In this document: positions 33,520-43,208 of the stretch, piece by piece | How positions within the stretch are numbered: position 1 is the first letter of the stretch | Layout: every line of letters begins with the position of its first letter | Origin: Clostridiaceae bacterium HFYG-1003 | GTDB taxonomy: Bacteria > Bacillota > Clostridia > Clostridiales > Clostridiaceae | DNA length: 64,000 bases | Assembly: GCA_024579835.1 (NCBI GenBank) | Contig: CP102060.1 | Coordinates: 2,331,558 to 2,395,557 of the forward strand | Direction of reading: 5' to 3' | Translations under genes and position numbers: made by a program | The notes under the pieces: model-generated | Databases searched by the model: none | Told to the model about the DNA's origin: nothing | Seen by the model: only the letters and a program-made list of their open reading frames with translations

Positions 33520-34587
33520 TCAGTGATTTTGTCCGGCAGCATCCCTGAGAGGCGTGCCGGATTTGGGCAGCACCAGATGAACATAGAAGCCGTCAGACCA
33601 GCCGTGGCTGAAAACGCCGTCCATGCTGCGGCTGAGTTCTTCCAGGCTGACCAGGCCGATGCCAAGCTTAACCGGCTGCTTGGAGCCGTTGTCCTTGACC
33701 GTGATGCTGTAGTGGCGGGGGAGCTCCCGCAGGGTAATCCGGATGGCGGTGGCGTCGGAGTGGCGCCGAATGTTGGTAAGTGCTTCCCGCAGCAGCGTCA
33801 GGATGGCCCGCTTTACCGGCAGCGGTGCCGTGTCATCCAGCTGAACCGACTGCTGAATCTGGTACTTGGCGCGCATCGGTTCGATGAGCCGGTCCAGTTC
33901 CGAGCGCAGGGATATGGACTCATTATGGAGGTTGTGCAGACTCCGGCGCACCTCCTCCATGCCCTTAGCCAGGGCCTGGGACAGGGTGTCCAGCCGGCTG
34001 CGAACGGGTTCCTCGCAGGAGAGCTTCATCGCCTCGATCTGCAGCAGAGCCGCAGAGATGGTATGGCCCACCGAATCATGGATCTCACGGGAAATCCGGT
34101 TTCGTTCCTGAAGCACTGCGATTTCCAGGTTTTTCTCGTGGTTGAGCTCCTCCTCCTTCTGAATGCGATGCTGCAGGATCTCATTCTGGACAAAGTCATC
34201 CCGCATCAGGTAATAGGCCTTCTCCCGTTCTCGGGCAGCCTGTTCCTGCCAGGACATCCACAGAGCGAGCAGAACCAGGAGCAGCGGGATCAGCTGCACC
34301 GGCATCAGTGCGGCAAGCAGCGGCACCAGACTGAGAATTCGGCTGCGCTGGAGCAGGGCATAGGCCAGCATGGGCGAAAAGAGCGCCAGCGGGGGCCACA
34401 ATCGCCAGAGGACGACATACAGGATGGCCAGCCCCAGGTCCAGATAAGGGATCGGACTGAACAGAATCAGATTGGTCAGGATGATCGCTGCCATGATCAG
34501 GGGCAGCGCCGCCGCCACCGCCGGAGCCGACCCCAAAGGGATCAGGCATAACCCAAGGATCAGAATGGTTTCAATGAATCGCCGCAA
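33520..34587 (-). CDS. NarL-type sensor histidine kinase (HisKA_3)
   Basis: The 355-aa protein has four to five N-terminal membrane helices with no large outer domain, a coiled-coil linker, the HisKA_3 motif RNRISREIHDSVGHTISAAL with its phospho-accepting His, and a HATPase domain (LREALTNIRRHSDA, IGLVSLEELSRS). This 'intramembrane-sensing' layout is typical of LiaS/DesK-like kinases linked to ABC exporters. It starts with TTG at 34587 behind AAAGGAGGTGCGAGC. Confidence 0.92.
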   Translation of the reverse strand: MRRFIETILILGLCLIPLGSAPAVAAALPLIMAAIILTNLILFSPIPYLDLGLAILYVVLWRLWPPLALFSPMLAYALLQRSRILSLVPLLAALMPVQLIPLLLVLLALWMSWQEQAAREREKAYYLMRDDFVQNEILQHRIQKEEELNHEKNLEIAVLQERNRISREIHDSVGHTISAALLQIEAMKLSCEEPVRSRLDTLSQALAKGMEEVRRSLHNLHNESISLRSELDRLIEPMRAKYQIQQSVQLDDTAPLPVKRAILTLLREALTNIRRHSDATAIRITLRELPRHYSITVKDNGSKQPVKLGIGLVSLEELSRSMDGVFSHGWSDGFYVHLVLPKSGTPLRDAAGQNH

Positions 34588-34618
34588 GCTCGCACCTCCT
34601 TTTTTACACCCTCATTAT

Positions 34619-34642
34619 ATGACATTTGTCACCTCACGTCAT
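34619..34642. promoter_or_regulatory. Candidate operator in the kinase/ABC divergent gap
   Basis: ATGAC (34619-34623) and GTCAT (34638-34642) form an interrupted inverted repeat in the 136-bp space between the divergent kinase and ABC genes, where a LuxR-type regulator could bind. The match to a known consensus is not established. Confidence 0.25.
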
Positions 34643-34723
34643 GACCCGGTTCACTACCGCCCGCCTCCAAAGCATCCTATCATGAAAGCATAGGAATCGA
34701 TTAACGCCTACAGGAGGTTTCTC

Positions 34724-35656
34724 ATGGTAATAGAAGTCAGGAATCTGGTCAAGCGCTACAAGGAAGTTCTGGCACTGGATCATTTTAATCTGGAAGTGGC
34801 ACAAGGTGAAATTCTGGGCCTGCTCGGCCCCAACGGCTGCGGCAAAACCACGGCCATTCACTCTATTTTGAGTGTTTTAAAGTATGACAAAGGTGAAATC
34901 CGGCTGTTCGGTGAGCCCATGAGCCCTACGGCCTACGAATTGAAGCAGGAAATCGGACTGGTGCCGCAGGAAGTGGCCGTGTTTGAACACCTGACGGTAA
35001 GAGAGAACATCGACTACTTCTGCTCCATGTATGTGGAAGACAAAACCCGCCGGCGGGAACTGGTTGAAGAGGCCATCGCCTTTGTCGGACTGGAGGAATA
35101 TACCAAATTTTTCCCCAAGAAGCTCTCCGGCGGTCTGAAGCGTCGCCTGAACATCGCCTGCGGCATCGCGCACCGCCCCAAGCTGATCTTTCTGGATGAG
35201 CCCACTGTTGCCGTGGATGCCCAGTCCCGCAACTTTATCCTGGAAGGCATCCGGCGGCTCAACCGGGAAGGCGCAACCATTCTCTATACCACACACTATC
35301 TGGAGGAGGCTGAGAATCTCTGCACCCGCATTGTCATTATGGATCGCGGGCGCAACATTGCCCAGGGCACCAATGAAGACCTCAAGAACATGATCGATAC
35401 CCGGGAGATTATCCGGATTGAGATCGCTAACCTCTCCGAGGCCGCCCGGGCTGACATGGAATCTTTGCCCCATCTGGCCGAGATCCGCACCGTCGGAGAA
35501 GCCCTGGAGCTATCCTTTGAACGGGGCGCCAACAATCTGTCCAACCTCGTGCGCTGGCTGGATGACAACGGCCTGGAATACCAGGATCTGTACTCCCGCA
35601 AGCCCAGCCTCAACGAAGTCTTCCTGGCACTGACCGGAAAGGAGCTGCGTGACTGA
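34724..35656 (+). CDS. ABC transporter ATP-binding protein
   Basis: The 310-aa ATPase has Walker A GPNGCGKTTA, signature LSGGLKRRLNIA, Walker B LIFLDEPTVAVD and switch His in TTHYLEEAE, plus a C-terminal 80-residue extension common in drug/antibiotic exporters (CcmA type). It overlaps the first permease by one base (TGATG). Start behind CAGGAGGTTTCTC. It is probably induced by the adjacent two-component system under envelope stress. Confidence 0.95.
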   Translation: MVIEVRNLVKRYKEVLALDHFNLEVAQGEILGLLGPNGCGKTTAIHSILSVLKYDKGEIRLFGEPMSPTAYELKQEIGLVPQEVAVFEHLTVRENIDYFCSMYVEDKTRRRELVEEAIAFVGLEEYTKFFPKKLSGGLKRRLNIACGIAHRPKLIFLDEPTVAVDAQSRNFILEGIRRLNREGATILYTTHYLEEAENLCTRIVIMDRGRNIAQGTNEDLKNMIDTREIIRIEIANLSEAARADMESLPHLAEIRTVGEALELSFERGANNLSNLVRWLDDNGLEYQDLYSRKPSLNEVFLALTGKELRD

Positions 35657-36705
35657 TGAACCTGAATCACACCAAATATCAGCTGATCAACAACCTGAGG
35701 GAACCCTCCTTCATGTTCTGGACCATCTTCTATCCCCTGCTGATGGCTCTGATGTTCTATACCGCCTTCCAGGGTCTGATCAAACCGGAGCCGATGGAAA
35801 TTCCGGTGGCCGTGGAAATGGGCAGCCCTGCTGCCCAGGTATTCCGCGGGATCGAGATCCTGAAGCCGGTGGAAACCGATGCCGTTGAAGGACTGCGCCT
35901 GCTCTCCGAACAGAAAGTGACCGGATTTGTGGCCGCTGACCTGACGGTCAGGGTTCGGGAATCCGGCATCAAGGAAACCGTGCTGGCCAGCATCGTGAGC
36001 CAGATGGTGCAGATGGAAGCACTGAAAGTCCCCTACTCCAGCTACGCCTTCTCCGCCAGCTACATCCAGGCCGCCCCGGCCCGATACAATCCGTTTCTCA
36101 TCCCCTTTTACAGCCTCATCGGCATGGTGTCGCTCTACAGCGTCTACATGGGACTGGAACTCTCCCGCATCCTGCAGGCAGACCAGAGCATGGAAGCGCT
36201 GCGCCTGAACGTGGTGCCCCTGCGCAAGAAGGATTTCCTTTTAGGCACCTGGTTCATCGCTCTCATCATCAATCTGGTCAGCAACATTCTGCTGCTTCTG
36301 TTCATGAAATACCTGCTGCAGCTGGATCTGATCCGGGATCCCCTGAAGACCCTGGCAGTCCTTCTGTTTGCCAACATTCTGGGCACCGTGCTGGGACTGT
36401 TCATCGGCGGCTTTTCCCGGATCAGCTACGGGGCTAAAAATGGTCTGGTCATCGGCCTGACCCTGCTGATGTCCTTTGCAGCCGGCATGATGTCGCCGGA
36501 CATCAAGATCCTCATTGAGGACCGGATGCCCCTGCTCAACGCGCTGAACCCCGTTTCCATCGTGACCACCCAGCTCTACCGCATCAATTACCTGGATGCC
36601 GTTGATACGCTGCCGGCCGCTCTTGCGATCCTGGCCGCCATGGCCCTGGCGCTGGCACTTGGTTCCATCGCCCTGCTCCGGAGGAAAACCTATGACACTC
36701 TTTAA
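35656..36705 (+). CDS. ABC-2 type permease, first
   Basis: The 349-aa protein has one N-terminal helix (FMFWTIFYPLLMALMFYTAF), a long extracytoplasmic part of about 130 residues and five C-terminal helices, the usual ABC2_membrane_3 layout. It overlaps the ATPase gene and the next permease gene, so the three products probably form one exporter, with two different permease subunits. Confidence 0.9.
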   Translation: MNLNHTKYQLINNLREPSFMFWTIFYPLLMALMFYTAFQGLIKPEPMEIPVAVEMGSPAAQVFRGIEILKPVETDAVEGLRLLSEQKVTGFVAADLTVRVRESGIKETVLASIVSQMVQMEALKVPYSSYAFSASYIQAAPARYNPFLIPFYSLIGMVSLYSVYMGLELSRILQADQSMEALRLNVVPLRKKDFLLGTWFIALIINLVSNILLLLFMKYLLQLDLIRDPLKTLAVLLFANILGTVLGLFIGGFSRISYGAKNGLVIGLTLLMSFAAGMMSPDIKILIEDRMPLLNALNPVSIVTTQLYRINYLDAVDTLPAALAILAAMALALALGSIALLRRKTYDTL

Positions 36706-37858
36706 ATATTTCCTGAAACTGGCCTGGCGCCAGAAATACGTCATCCTGCTCTATCTGCTTCTGTTCGTAGTGATCTCGCTCCTGAACTCCGGAGCCAGCC
36801 GACCCCAGAGCGGCGCTTTCTCCGAAAGCAGGCCCTCGATCAAGGTTATTCAGAAGGATTCCGGTCCGCTGGCAGAACGCCTGGCGCAATACCTGAAGAC
36901 CCAGGGACGGGAGGATGTCAGCCACATAACGGAAGATCAGGCCGAAGAGGCTATTTTCAAGGGAGCCGCTACCAGCGTCGTCATTATCCCGGAAACTTTT
37001 ACCAAGAATTTTCTCGCGGGAACAACCAGCCTGACGGTCTATACCGACGATACCCAGATGAGCGCCGTACTCCTGCGGCAGAAGATCCAGCAGTATCTGA
37101 TGTTCCTCAAGGCCGATCAAACCTTTCACGGAACAGCCGACCCCGCGCGGGTCGAAGCTGCCCTGGCCGTGCGGGCCAATGTGGTTCTGGATCATCCGGA
37201 AACAGCCGGCAATGGAGACAGCTGGTTCCGCTACTACTTCAATTTCATGACCTACATCCTCGTCGCCATCTTCATCATGGTCTTTTCCAACATCATGAAT
37301 GAATTCAACGAAGACAACCTGAAGCGGCGCAATGCCATCGTCCCGTTCAGCTCCACCCGCTTTCAGGGTGCGATGGTGCTGGGACAGCTCCTCATTGCCT
37401 TTGGCATCACAGCCCTGTTCCTCATCATCGGTGCCGTCATCCGCCCGCAGGAAGCCGGATCCCTGAACTGGCCCGGTCACATCGCCAACGCCTCCGCCTT
37501 CACACTGGCGGCACTGGCAATGGCCTTCCTGGTCAACGCCCTGACCCGCAACCGCTTCATCCAGTCGGCACTGGCCACCGTTCTCTCTCTGGCCCTGTCC
37601 TTCATCTCCGGCGTCATGGTGCCTCAGGAGTTCCTTTCCTCCTCAGTGGTCACACTGTCCAAGTTCTTCCCCAGCTACTACTATGTCCGGGCCACTGATC
37701 AGATCCTGCAGAACGCCTCCTACCTCCCTCAGATCGGCATTCAGCTCCTGTTCGCCCTCTTCTTCCTGGTTCTCGGCCTTACCGCCATCCGCATCCGTCA
37801 GGGCGAAGATCTCCTGTTCAAAAAAAATCAGACTCCGCTCCGACCGACCGCTTCTTAA
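36692..37858 (+). CDS. ABC-2 type permease, second
   Basis: The 388-aa protein starts MTLFKYFLKLAWRQKYVILL at 36692, behind GGAGGAAAACCT and 14 nt inside the previous gene. It has the same layout as its neighbour: one helix, an outer domain of about 180 residues, then five helices with NFMTYILVAIFIMVFSNIMN and LSFISGVMVPQEFL. It is a diverged relative of the first permease. Confidence 0.9.
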   Translation: MTLFKYFLKLAWRQKYVILLYLLLFVVISLLNSGASRPQSGAFSESRPSIKVIQKDSGPLAERLAQYLKTQGREDVSHITEDQAEEAIFKGAATSVVIIPETFTKNFLAGTTSLTVYTDDTQMSAVLLRQKIQQYLMFLKADQTFHGTADPARVEAALAVRANVVLDHPETAGNGDSWFRYYFNFMTYILVAIFIMVFSNIMNEFNEDNLKRRNAIVPFSSTRFQGAMVLGQLLIAFGITALFLIIGAVIRPQEAGSLNWPGHIANASAFTLAALAMAFLVNALTRNRFIQSALATVLSLALSFISGVMVPQEFLSSSVVTLSKFFPSYYYVRATDQILQNASYLPQIGIQLLFALFFLVLGLTAIRIRQGEDLLFKKNQTPLRPTAS

Positions 37859-37888
37859 CAAAAATCTGCCTGAGTCCCAGACTCACTC

Positions 37889-37930
37889 CGGCGAAGGACA
37901 TCGGCCCATCCGATTCCTTCGCCGCTTCTG
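37889..37930 (+). terminator. Terminator of the ABC exporter operon
   Basis: CGGCGAAGGA and TCCTTCGCCG form a perfect 10-bp stem with a 16-nt loop, followed by a pyrimidine-rich CTTCTG. Confidence 0.75.
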
Positions 37931-38290
37931 TTCCTGTCCTTTTCAAATCCAGTCATCGCCTGTCCCTTGCCTGTTTAATTACTATTCGTCCTCTTTTTCT
38001 TCTTTCCTTGCCTTCTTTGCCTTCTTTGCCTTCTTTGCTTCCCTTCTGCCACAGCGGTCCTTTGTGTTTGCTTTTTTAATTCAAATTATCCTCCGTACCG
38101 TTCTCTGCCCGCTCCGTGCCCCAGTGACAAAACTGTCATTTCATTCCGCCAGTAAACCAGAACCAGTTCGAATCGGAGGAACCCCATCCGGGTCTTGTGC
38201 GCCAGACTGTACCTCATGTAAGGACAGGCATTCTTCCTCTGCGGATTCCGGCGGATGATGCGGAAACATTTTCGGATCTTTCTTTCCTCT
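37931..38290. other. Intergenic region, no gene seen
   Basis: It contains a CCTTCTTTG unit repeated about four times near 38010-38040 within a pyrimidine-rich tract. No open frame with a ribosome-binding site was found. Confidence 0.5.
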
Positions 38291-38304
38291 GTAACATATG
38301 TTAC
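38291..38304. promoter_or_regulatory. GTAACATATGTTAC palindrome upstream of the DUF438 gene
   Basis: The perfect 14-bp palindrome lies 122 bp before the start codon of a hemerythrin/PAS protein. Its form resembles operators of CRP/FNR-family regulators that respond to O2 or NO; the assignment is by resemblance only. Confidence 0.4.
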
Positions 38305-38425
38305 GTTTAAATCAGAGCATTTCACTTATCATTAAACCATCGACCATCGGTGATGACGAAACCATCCCTCACCGGTTCACCAAAGCAATCATTGAATCTA
38401 CAGGATTCATTAAACGGAGGATACC

Positions 38426-39637
38426 ATGGAAAAGAAAGATAAACTGAAGCAATTGATCCAGAGTCTCCATGACGGAATGGGGCAGAACGAAGCCCGGGCC
38501 ATTTTCAAGCGCGAATTCGGCCAGATCAGCGGCGATGATCTGTCTCAGGCAGAAAAGCAGCTGGTCGCGGAAGGCATGCCGATTACGGAAATCCAGCGTC
38601 TGTGCGATGTCCATGCCTCCGTCTTTGAGGACAGCATCACGTTTCTGAAAAAGCCCGAGAAGGGATCCCTGCCGCTGGATCAGACCCCGGGTCATCCGGC
38701 CTTTGTCTTCCGCAAGGAAAATGACGGCATTGAGCGATTCCTGGCTGAAACGTTCCTGCCGGCTCTGAATCAGTTCGCTGAATCAGGAGACCGCGCCGCT
38801 CTGACCGATGCCGGTCAGCGTCTGGCCAAGATCTCCCAGCACTACAAGCGCAAGGAAAACCTCTTCTTCCCCTTCCTGGAACGCGAAGGTGTTACCGCTC
38901 CCCCGAAAGTCATGTGGGGGGTGGATGATGAAATCCGCGACACCATCCGGAACCTGAATGGAATGGTCGAAGACGGCGGCCGCGAGGACATCATCGCCCT
39001 GGCCAACCAGGCAGTAACCGATGTCCGCAGCATGATCAGCAAGGAGAACAACATTCTCATGCCAATGATGCTTGATAAATTTACGAATGAGGACTGGCAG
39101 CTGATTGGCCGGGATTCCTCCGAAATTGGCTATGTGTTCACCGGCGATGCCGAAGGCGCTGCGCCCTCCGACGCCGTGACCTGGTACCAGGCCCAGACCG
39201 GAGACGACTCCAACGTGAACGTGGCCACTGACGGCGAGATCAAGCTCCCCTCCGGGTTCTTCAGCACCCGGGAACTGGAAGCCGTTCTCAATACCCTGCC
39301 CAGTGATGTAACCTTCGTCGGGGCAGACGGCAAAGTCCATTACTTCTCCGAAGGCAAGACCCGGGTGTTCCCCCGCACTCGTTCCATCATCGGCCGGGAT
39401 GTGGAGAACTGCCATCCGCCCAAGAGCCTCCATGTAGTGGAAAAGCTCATCGAAGATTTTAAATCAGGCAAAAAGGAAGAAGAGAGCTTTTGGATCCAGA
39501 AGGGCGGCATGTTCATCCTGATCCGTTACTACGCCGTCCGCGACAAAGAAGGCACCTACCTGGGCGTCGTCGAAGTCACCGAAGAAATCTCCGGTCTGCG
39601 TTCCCTGGAAGGATCCAAGACGCTGCTGAGCGAATAG
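38426..39637 (+). CDS. DUF438 / hemerythrin / PAS protein
   Basis: The 403-aa protein has an N-terminal DUF438 domain (about 1-85), a hemerythrin-like helical domain (about 95-230; ISQHYKRKENLFFPFLEREG, SKENNILMPMML), and a C-terminal PAS_10 domain (about 280-395; VTFVGADGKVHYFSEGKTRV then VENCHPPKSLHVVEKLIEDF). Proteins of this type are common in anaerobes and probably sense O2/NO or redox state. It is a single gene with its own terminator. The start has AACGGAGGATACC. Confidence 0.93.
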   Translation: MEKKDKLKQLIQSLHDGMGQNEARAIFKREFGQISGDDLSQAEKQLVAEGMPITEIQRLCDVHASVFEDSITFLKKPEKGSLPLDQTPGHPAFVFRKENDGIERFLAETFLPALNQFAESGDRAALTDAGQRLAKISQHYKRKENLFFPFLEREGVTAPPKVMWGVDDEIRDTIRNLNGMVEDGGREDIIALANQAVTDVRSMISKENNILMPMMLDKFTNEDWQLIGRDSSEIGYVFTGDAEGAAPSDAVTWYQAQTGDDSNVNVATDGEIKLPSGFFSTRELEAVLNTLPSDVTFVGADGKVHYFSEGKTRVFPRTRSIIGRDVENCHPPKSLHVVEKLIEDFKSGKKEEESFWIQKGGMFILIRYYAVRDKEGTYLGVVEVTEEISGLRSLEGSKTLLSE

Positions 39638-39735
39638 CCGGCATCCCTTTCATCCTTACCCATTTCCCTTACCCGCTTACTTCAAATCCCCCTCTGAACT
39701 CCCTCCCCTTTCATTCCAACCCCCTGAACAGTTTC

Positions 39736-39771
39736 CGCCTGAGACGCCCCCCGTCTCAGGCGCTTTTTTTC
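39736..39771 (+). terminator. Terminator after the DUF438 gene
   Basis: CGCCTGAGACG and its complement around a CCCCCC loop, ending in TTTTTTT. Confidence 0.92.
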
Positions 39772-39904
39772 TGCCGTTTTTTCGGTTTGCGCAAATTCTC
39801 CTGCCTGTTCCTGAAGCGGTCAGCCCTCAGGGGGTATAATGGACTGGAGGGGTCCAGCCTGTCGATCAGGGGACGTCTGTAATCAAAATCAAGGAGAACC
39901 TGTG

Positions 39905-41140
39905 ATGAGCCATTGCATTGATCTGCGCCGGGCGCTGCACCGCCACCCCGAAGCCGGATTTACCGAATTTTTCAGTACGAGCCTGGCGGCCACGGAATTA
40001 TCCAGGCAGGGCTGGACCCTGCACCTGGGACAGGAGCTATATGAGACAGCCCGTCTGGGCATCCCGGAGCAGCCGGTCCTGGAAGCCGCTCTGGAACGAG
40101 CCCGGGCCGCCGGAGCGGATCCCGTCCACCTGGAGCGGATGGCAGGTGGCTACACCGGCCTGATCGCGACCATGCAGCGCGAGACTGGCCCCACCGTGAC
40201 CCTTCGCTTTGACCTGGACTGCGTCGAAGTTCAGGAAGATCTGGATGTTCCCTGGAAATCCCTGACGCCCGGACTGATGCATGCCTGCGGTCATGACGGG
40301 CACACCGCCGTCGGCATTGAACTCGCCCGCCGGCTGAGTGAACTTCCCTGGACCGGCTGCGTCAACCTGGTGTTTCAGCCGGCGGAGGAAGGCGTGCGCG
40401 GCGGATCGATTTTTTCTCAGTCCAGCCTGCTTCAGGGCACCGATTACTTTCTGTCCGGTCATCTGGGAATCACCAACGATGCCGAAGATACCCTCTATTC
40501 CACCGTATCCCACAGCATGAACACCTCCAAATGGGATCTCACCGTCAAAGGGGAATCCGTCCATGCCGCGCTCTATCCTGAACAAGGAATCAACGCCCTG
40601 CTGGCTGCCGCCGATCTGGTGGTAGAGCTGTACCGGCTGCCGGACAATGACCAGACCCAGCTGAACGTCGGCACCCTGACTGCCGGAACCGGTCGCAATG
40701 TCGTGGCCGGCGAGGCAAAGCTTCGGGCAGAAACCAGGGGATCCAGCCGGGAAAGCCACGACAGGCTGAACCAGGCGTTCGGGGAGACCTGCCGGGAGAT
40801 GGAGCGCCGCCATGGTGTGCGCATCAGTCAGACCCTGGCTGGAGAAGCCATTTATTCCCCGCCCCATCCCGAATTGTGCGCGCTGGCCGCCGGACAGGCC
40901 GAAGCTGCCGGACTCCGATCGGAGCCGAAACCCTACCCTATGATGGGATCGGAGGATGCGTTCTACTTTATCGACCGGGTCCACCGCGAAGGCGGTCAGG
41001 GAGCCTATTTTATCTTTGGCACCGCCATCCGGGCGCCTCATCATAACCCGATGTTTGACTTTAACGAAGCAATTCTGGAAAAGATGGTCAGCTTCTATAC
41101 CGCCCTGACACGGGAGCTGCTGTCAGCTCCCCGTCGGTGA
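39905..41140 (+). CDS. M20 amidohydrolase, AbgA-like
   Basis: The 411-aa metallo-amidohydrolase has ALHRHPEAGFTEFF at the N terminus, metal ligands in MHACGHDGHTAVGIEL and FQPAEEGVRGG, a dimerisation domain (VKGESVHAALYPEQGINAL) and a final His in RAPHHNPMFDF. The extra stretch LGIPEQPVLEAALERARAAG before GGYTGLIATM is specific to AbgA-type enzymes, which split p-aminobenzoyl-glutamate and related aryl-glutamates. Folate breakdown product recycling is therefore possible; the folate operon at 59.9 kb is not adjacent. No AbgB partner is nearby. Start behind CAAGGAGAACCTGTG. Confidence 0.87.
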   Translation: MSHCIDLRRALHRHPEAGFTEFFSTSLAATELSRQGWTLHLGQELYETARLGIPEQPVLEAALERARAAGADPVHLERMAGGYTGLIATMQRETGPTVTLRFDLDCVEVQEDLDVPWKSLTPGLMHACGHDGHTAVGIELARRLSELPWTGCVNLVFQPAEEGVRGGSIFSQSSLLQGTDYFLSGHLGITNDAEDTLYSTVSHSMNTSKWDLTVKGESVHAALYPEQGINALLAAADLVVELYRLPDNDQTQLNVGTLTAGTGRNVVAGEAKLRAETRGSSRESHDRLNQAFGETCREMERRHGVRISQTLAGEAIYSPPHPELCALAAGQAEAAGLRSEPKPYPMMGSEDAFYFIDRVHREGGQGAYFIFGTAIRAPHHNPMFDFNEAILEKMVSFYTALTRELLSAPRR

Positions 41141-41298
41141 TCCCCTCTCGGGAATCCTGGCCGTCCGTCTGACTTTTATCCGACTGCCATTGCAGGACCG
41201 GTCATTCGACCCATCCCGCGAAGACCCATTGCCCGGCCATCCCGCAAGGCGAATAGGCAAGGCAATTACATAAGCCATATACATAAGCCAAATATACA

Positions 41299-41346
41299 AG
41301 GCAGCAGGATCGTCCCTTCCGGGAGGGGCGATCCTGCTGCCTTTTG
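41299..41346. terminator. Bidirectional terminator
   Basis: AAGGCAGCAGGATCG and its complement form a 15-bp stem capped by an inner CCCTTCCGGGAGGG hairpin, with A- and T-rich flanks on both sides, between convergent genes. Confidence 0.88.
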
Positions 41347-41395
41347 CATGGTTCATTTGGGAAACTCACTTGAGAGTGAGGCTGGATGACTCGGC

Positions 41396-42169
41396 TCACT
41401 GATTCTTCAGTTCGTTGAGAATCATCCGCTTGTACCGGAGGAATTCTTCGCTGACCCGGAATTCCGGCGAGCGGGGTCTGGGTTCCTCAATCCGAATCTC
41501 CCGGCTGATCTGACTGGGCGAGCCGGTCAGAAGACAAATCCGGTCGGACAGGAGAATGGCTTCATCAATGTCATGGGTAATGAACAGCGTGGTCAGGTGA
41601 ATGCGGTCCATGACCTCAAGGTACCACTGATGGAGGGAAGACCGGGTGATGGTATCAAGGGCCGAGAACGGCTCATCCAGCAGTGCCAGATCCTTCGAAA
41701 ACAGATAGGTTCGAAGCAGCGCGGCCCGCTGGCGCATGCCCCCTGATAGCTGTCTCGGATACTTGTGTTCTGTTCCGGCCAGCCCGAAGAAGTCAAAGTC
41801 CTCGCCGGCTTTTGCCCTGGCTTCGTCCCGACTGACTCCGCGTATTTCCAGGGGCAGGGCGACATTATCCAGGATGGTCTTATAGGGCAGGAGCAGGTCT
41901 TTTTGCAGCATGTAGGCAATGTGCCCGGTTTCTCCGGTGACTTCCCGGCCATGCAGGAGAACCTGGCCTTCCTCCGGCTGGATCAAGCCTGAAATGATAT
42001 TGAACAGGGTGGTTTTTCCGGAACCGGACATACCGAGAATGCTCACCAGCTCTCCGGGGTAAACCGTAATATTGATGTCATCAAGCAGCACCTGGCCGCC
42101 GTAGTCCTTGCGGATGCCCCGGGTTTCAAGGACGGGCTGTTCCCGCTTACTGTCCGGGGATGAAAGCAT
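41396..42169 (-). CDS. thiZ: ABC ATPase for thiamine-precursor uptake (ThiZ-like)
   Basis: The 257-aa ATPase has Walker A GMSGSGKTTL, Q-loop YMLQKDLLLPY, signature LSGGMRQRAALLR, Walker B LALLDEPFSALD and switch His in FITHDIDEA. Its start lies inside the binding-protein gene (23-nt overlap). Together with the ThiY-type lipoprotein and permease it forms an importer of the NitT/TauT class, here for a pyrimidine (HMP-type) thiamine precursor, as indicated by the TPP riboswitch at the head of the operon. Confidence 0.9.
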   Translation of the reverse strand: MLSSPDSKREQPVLETRGIRKDYGGQVLLDDINITVYPGELVSILGMSGSGKTTLFNIISGLIQPEEGQVLLHGREVTGETGHIAYMLQKDLLLPYKTILDNVALPLEIRGVSRDEARAKAGEDFDFFGLAGTEHKYPRQLSGGMRQRAALLRTYLFSKDLALLDEPFSALDTITRSSLHQWYLEVMDRIHLTTLFITHDIDEAILLSDRICLLTGSPSQISREIRIEEPRPRSPEFRVSEEFLRYKRMILNELKNQ

Positions 42170-43208
42170 TGGTAAAACCCTGGCCGGCTGGAATTTCCTT
42201 CTGAATCAGCTGATTTTCCCACAGCCAGCGATAAAAGCCATCCCAGCGCTGCGCGTCCATCTGCCCCCAGGGCTTGCCCGGATCCAGGATCTGGTTGGCC
42301 ATCCACTTCTGGCTTTCCTGCGTCAGGGTCGGGTCCAGCTCCGGTGCGTGCTTGAGCAGGATCTCTGCCGCCGCCTGCGGATTCTGAGCGCTGAAGGTAT
42401 AGCCCTTGGACGCGGCGCCGACAAATTTCCGTACGGTTTCCGGGTCCTGAGCAATCATGCGGTCGGATGCAATCAGCACCGGCGTATAATAGTCAAACAC
42501 CGGATTGAGGTCCTTAAAAGCAAAGTAGTCAAAATCGAAGCCGGAAACCTGAGCATTGATGCCGGACCAGCCATAGAAGATCCAGACCGAATCCACCTGC
42601 CGGGTCTTCAAGGCCGCGACCTCGTCGGTAATGTTGTTGGGAATCAGCTGAACCTTGCTGTAATCGCCGCCATCTTTTTCCACCACATTCCGGATGATGG
42701 CCTGCTCCACCGGGTTATCCCAGGTGGCGTATTTCTTTCCTTCCATGCCTTTGGGCCGGCCCAGTCCCTCGCCCTTGCGGGAGATGATCCCCGAGGTGTT
42801 GTGCTGCAAAATGGCAGCCACTGCGGTTACAGGCAGCGGTGAATCCGCGGCCAGAGCCGGTGCCAGAGTATCCTGGAAATCGATGCCGAAGTCGGCTTTG
42901 CCGGCAGCCACCAGCTGCGGCGAGCCACCCTGCGGCGGAGTCTGAATATCCACATCCAGGCCTGCTTCGGCAAAGTAGCCTTTTTCCTTGGCGACAAACA
43001 GCCCGGTATGATTCGTATTCGGTGTCCAATCCAGCAGGACCGTCACTTTCTTCAGATCCCCTGCTGTGGACGGGCTGGCTGGCGCACTGGTCGAAGCCGG
43101 TGTCTGGCCGGTGCCCGCGCCGGGGGCCGATGTCACGGCCGGCGCCTGAGGCGCGCAGCTCACCAGCAGAGTGCTCAGCAGGAATCCTGAGATTAGTTTT
43201 CGTTTCAT
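42147..43208 (-). CDS. thiY: Substrate-binding lipoprotein, NMT1/THI5-like (ThiY)
   Basis: The 353-aa protein has a lipoprotein signal (ISGFLLSTLLVSC, lipid Cys near residue 18), an Ala/Ser/Thr/Pro linker, and an NMT1/THI5-like domain (VTVLLDWTPNTNHTGLFVA, EKGYFAEAGLDVDIQ, KADFGIDFQDTLAPAL). ThiY proteins bind formylaminopyrimidine or HMP. Start 43208 follows TAAGGAGAAGAAACCAT; the longer frame upstream lacks a signal-peptide start. Confidence 0.92.
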   Translation of the reverse strand: MKRKLISGFLLSTLLVSCAPQAPAVTSAPGAGTGQTPASTSAPASPSTAGDLKKVTVLLDWTPNTNHTGLFVAKEKGYFAEAGLDVDIQTPPQGGSPQLVAAGKADFGIDFQDTLAPALAADSPLPVTAVAAILQHNTSGIISRKGEGLGRPKGMEGKKYATWDNPVEQAIIRNVVEKDGGDYSKVQLIPNNITDEVAALKTRQVDSVWIFYGWSGINAQVSGFDFDYFAFKDLNPVFDYYTPVLIASDRMIAQDPETVRKFVGAASKGYTFSAQNPQAAAEILLKHAPELDPTLTQESQKWMANQILDPGKPWGQMDAQRWDGFYRWLWENQLIQKEIPAGQGFTNAFIPGQ

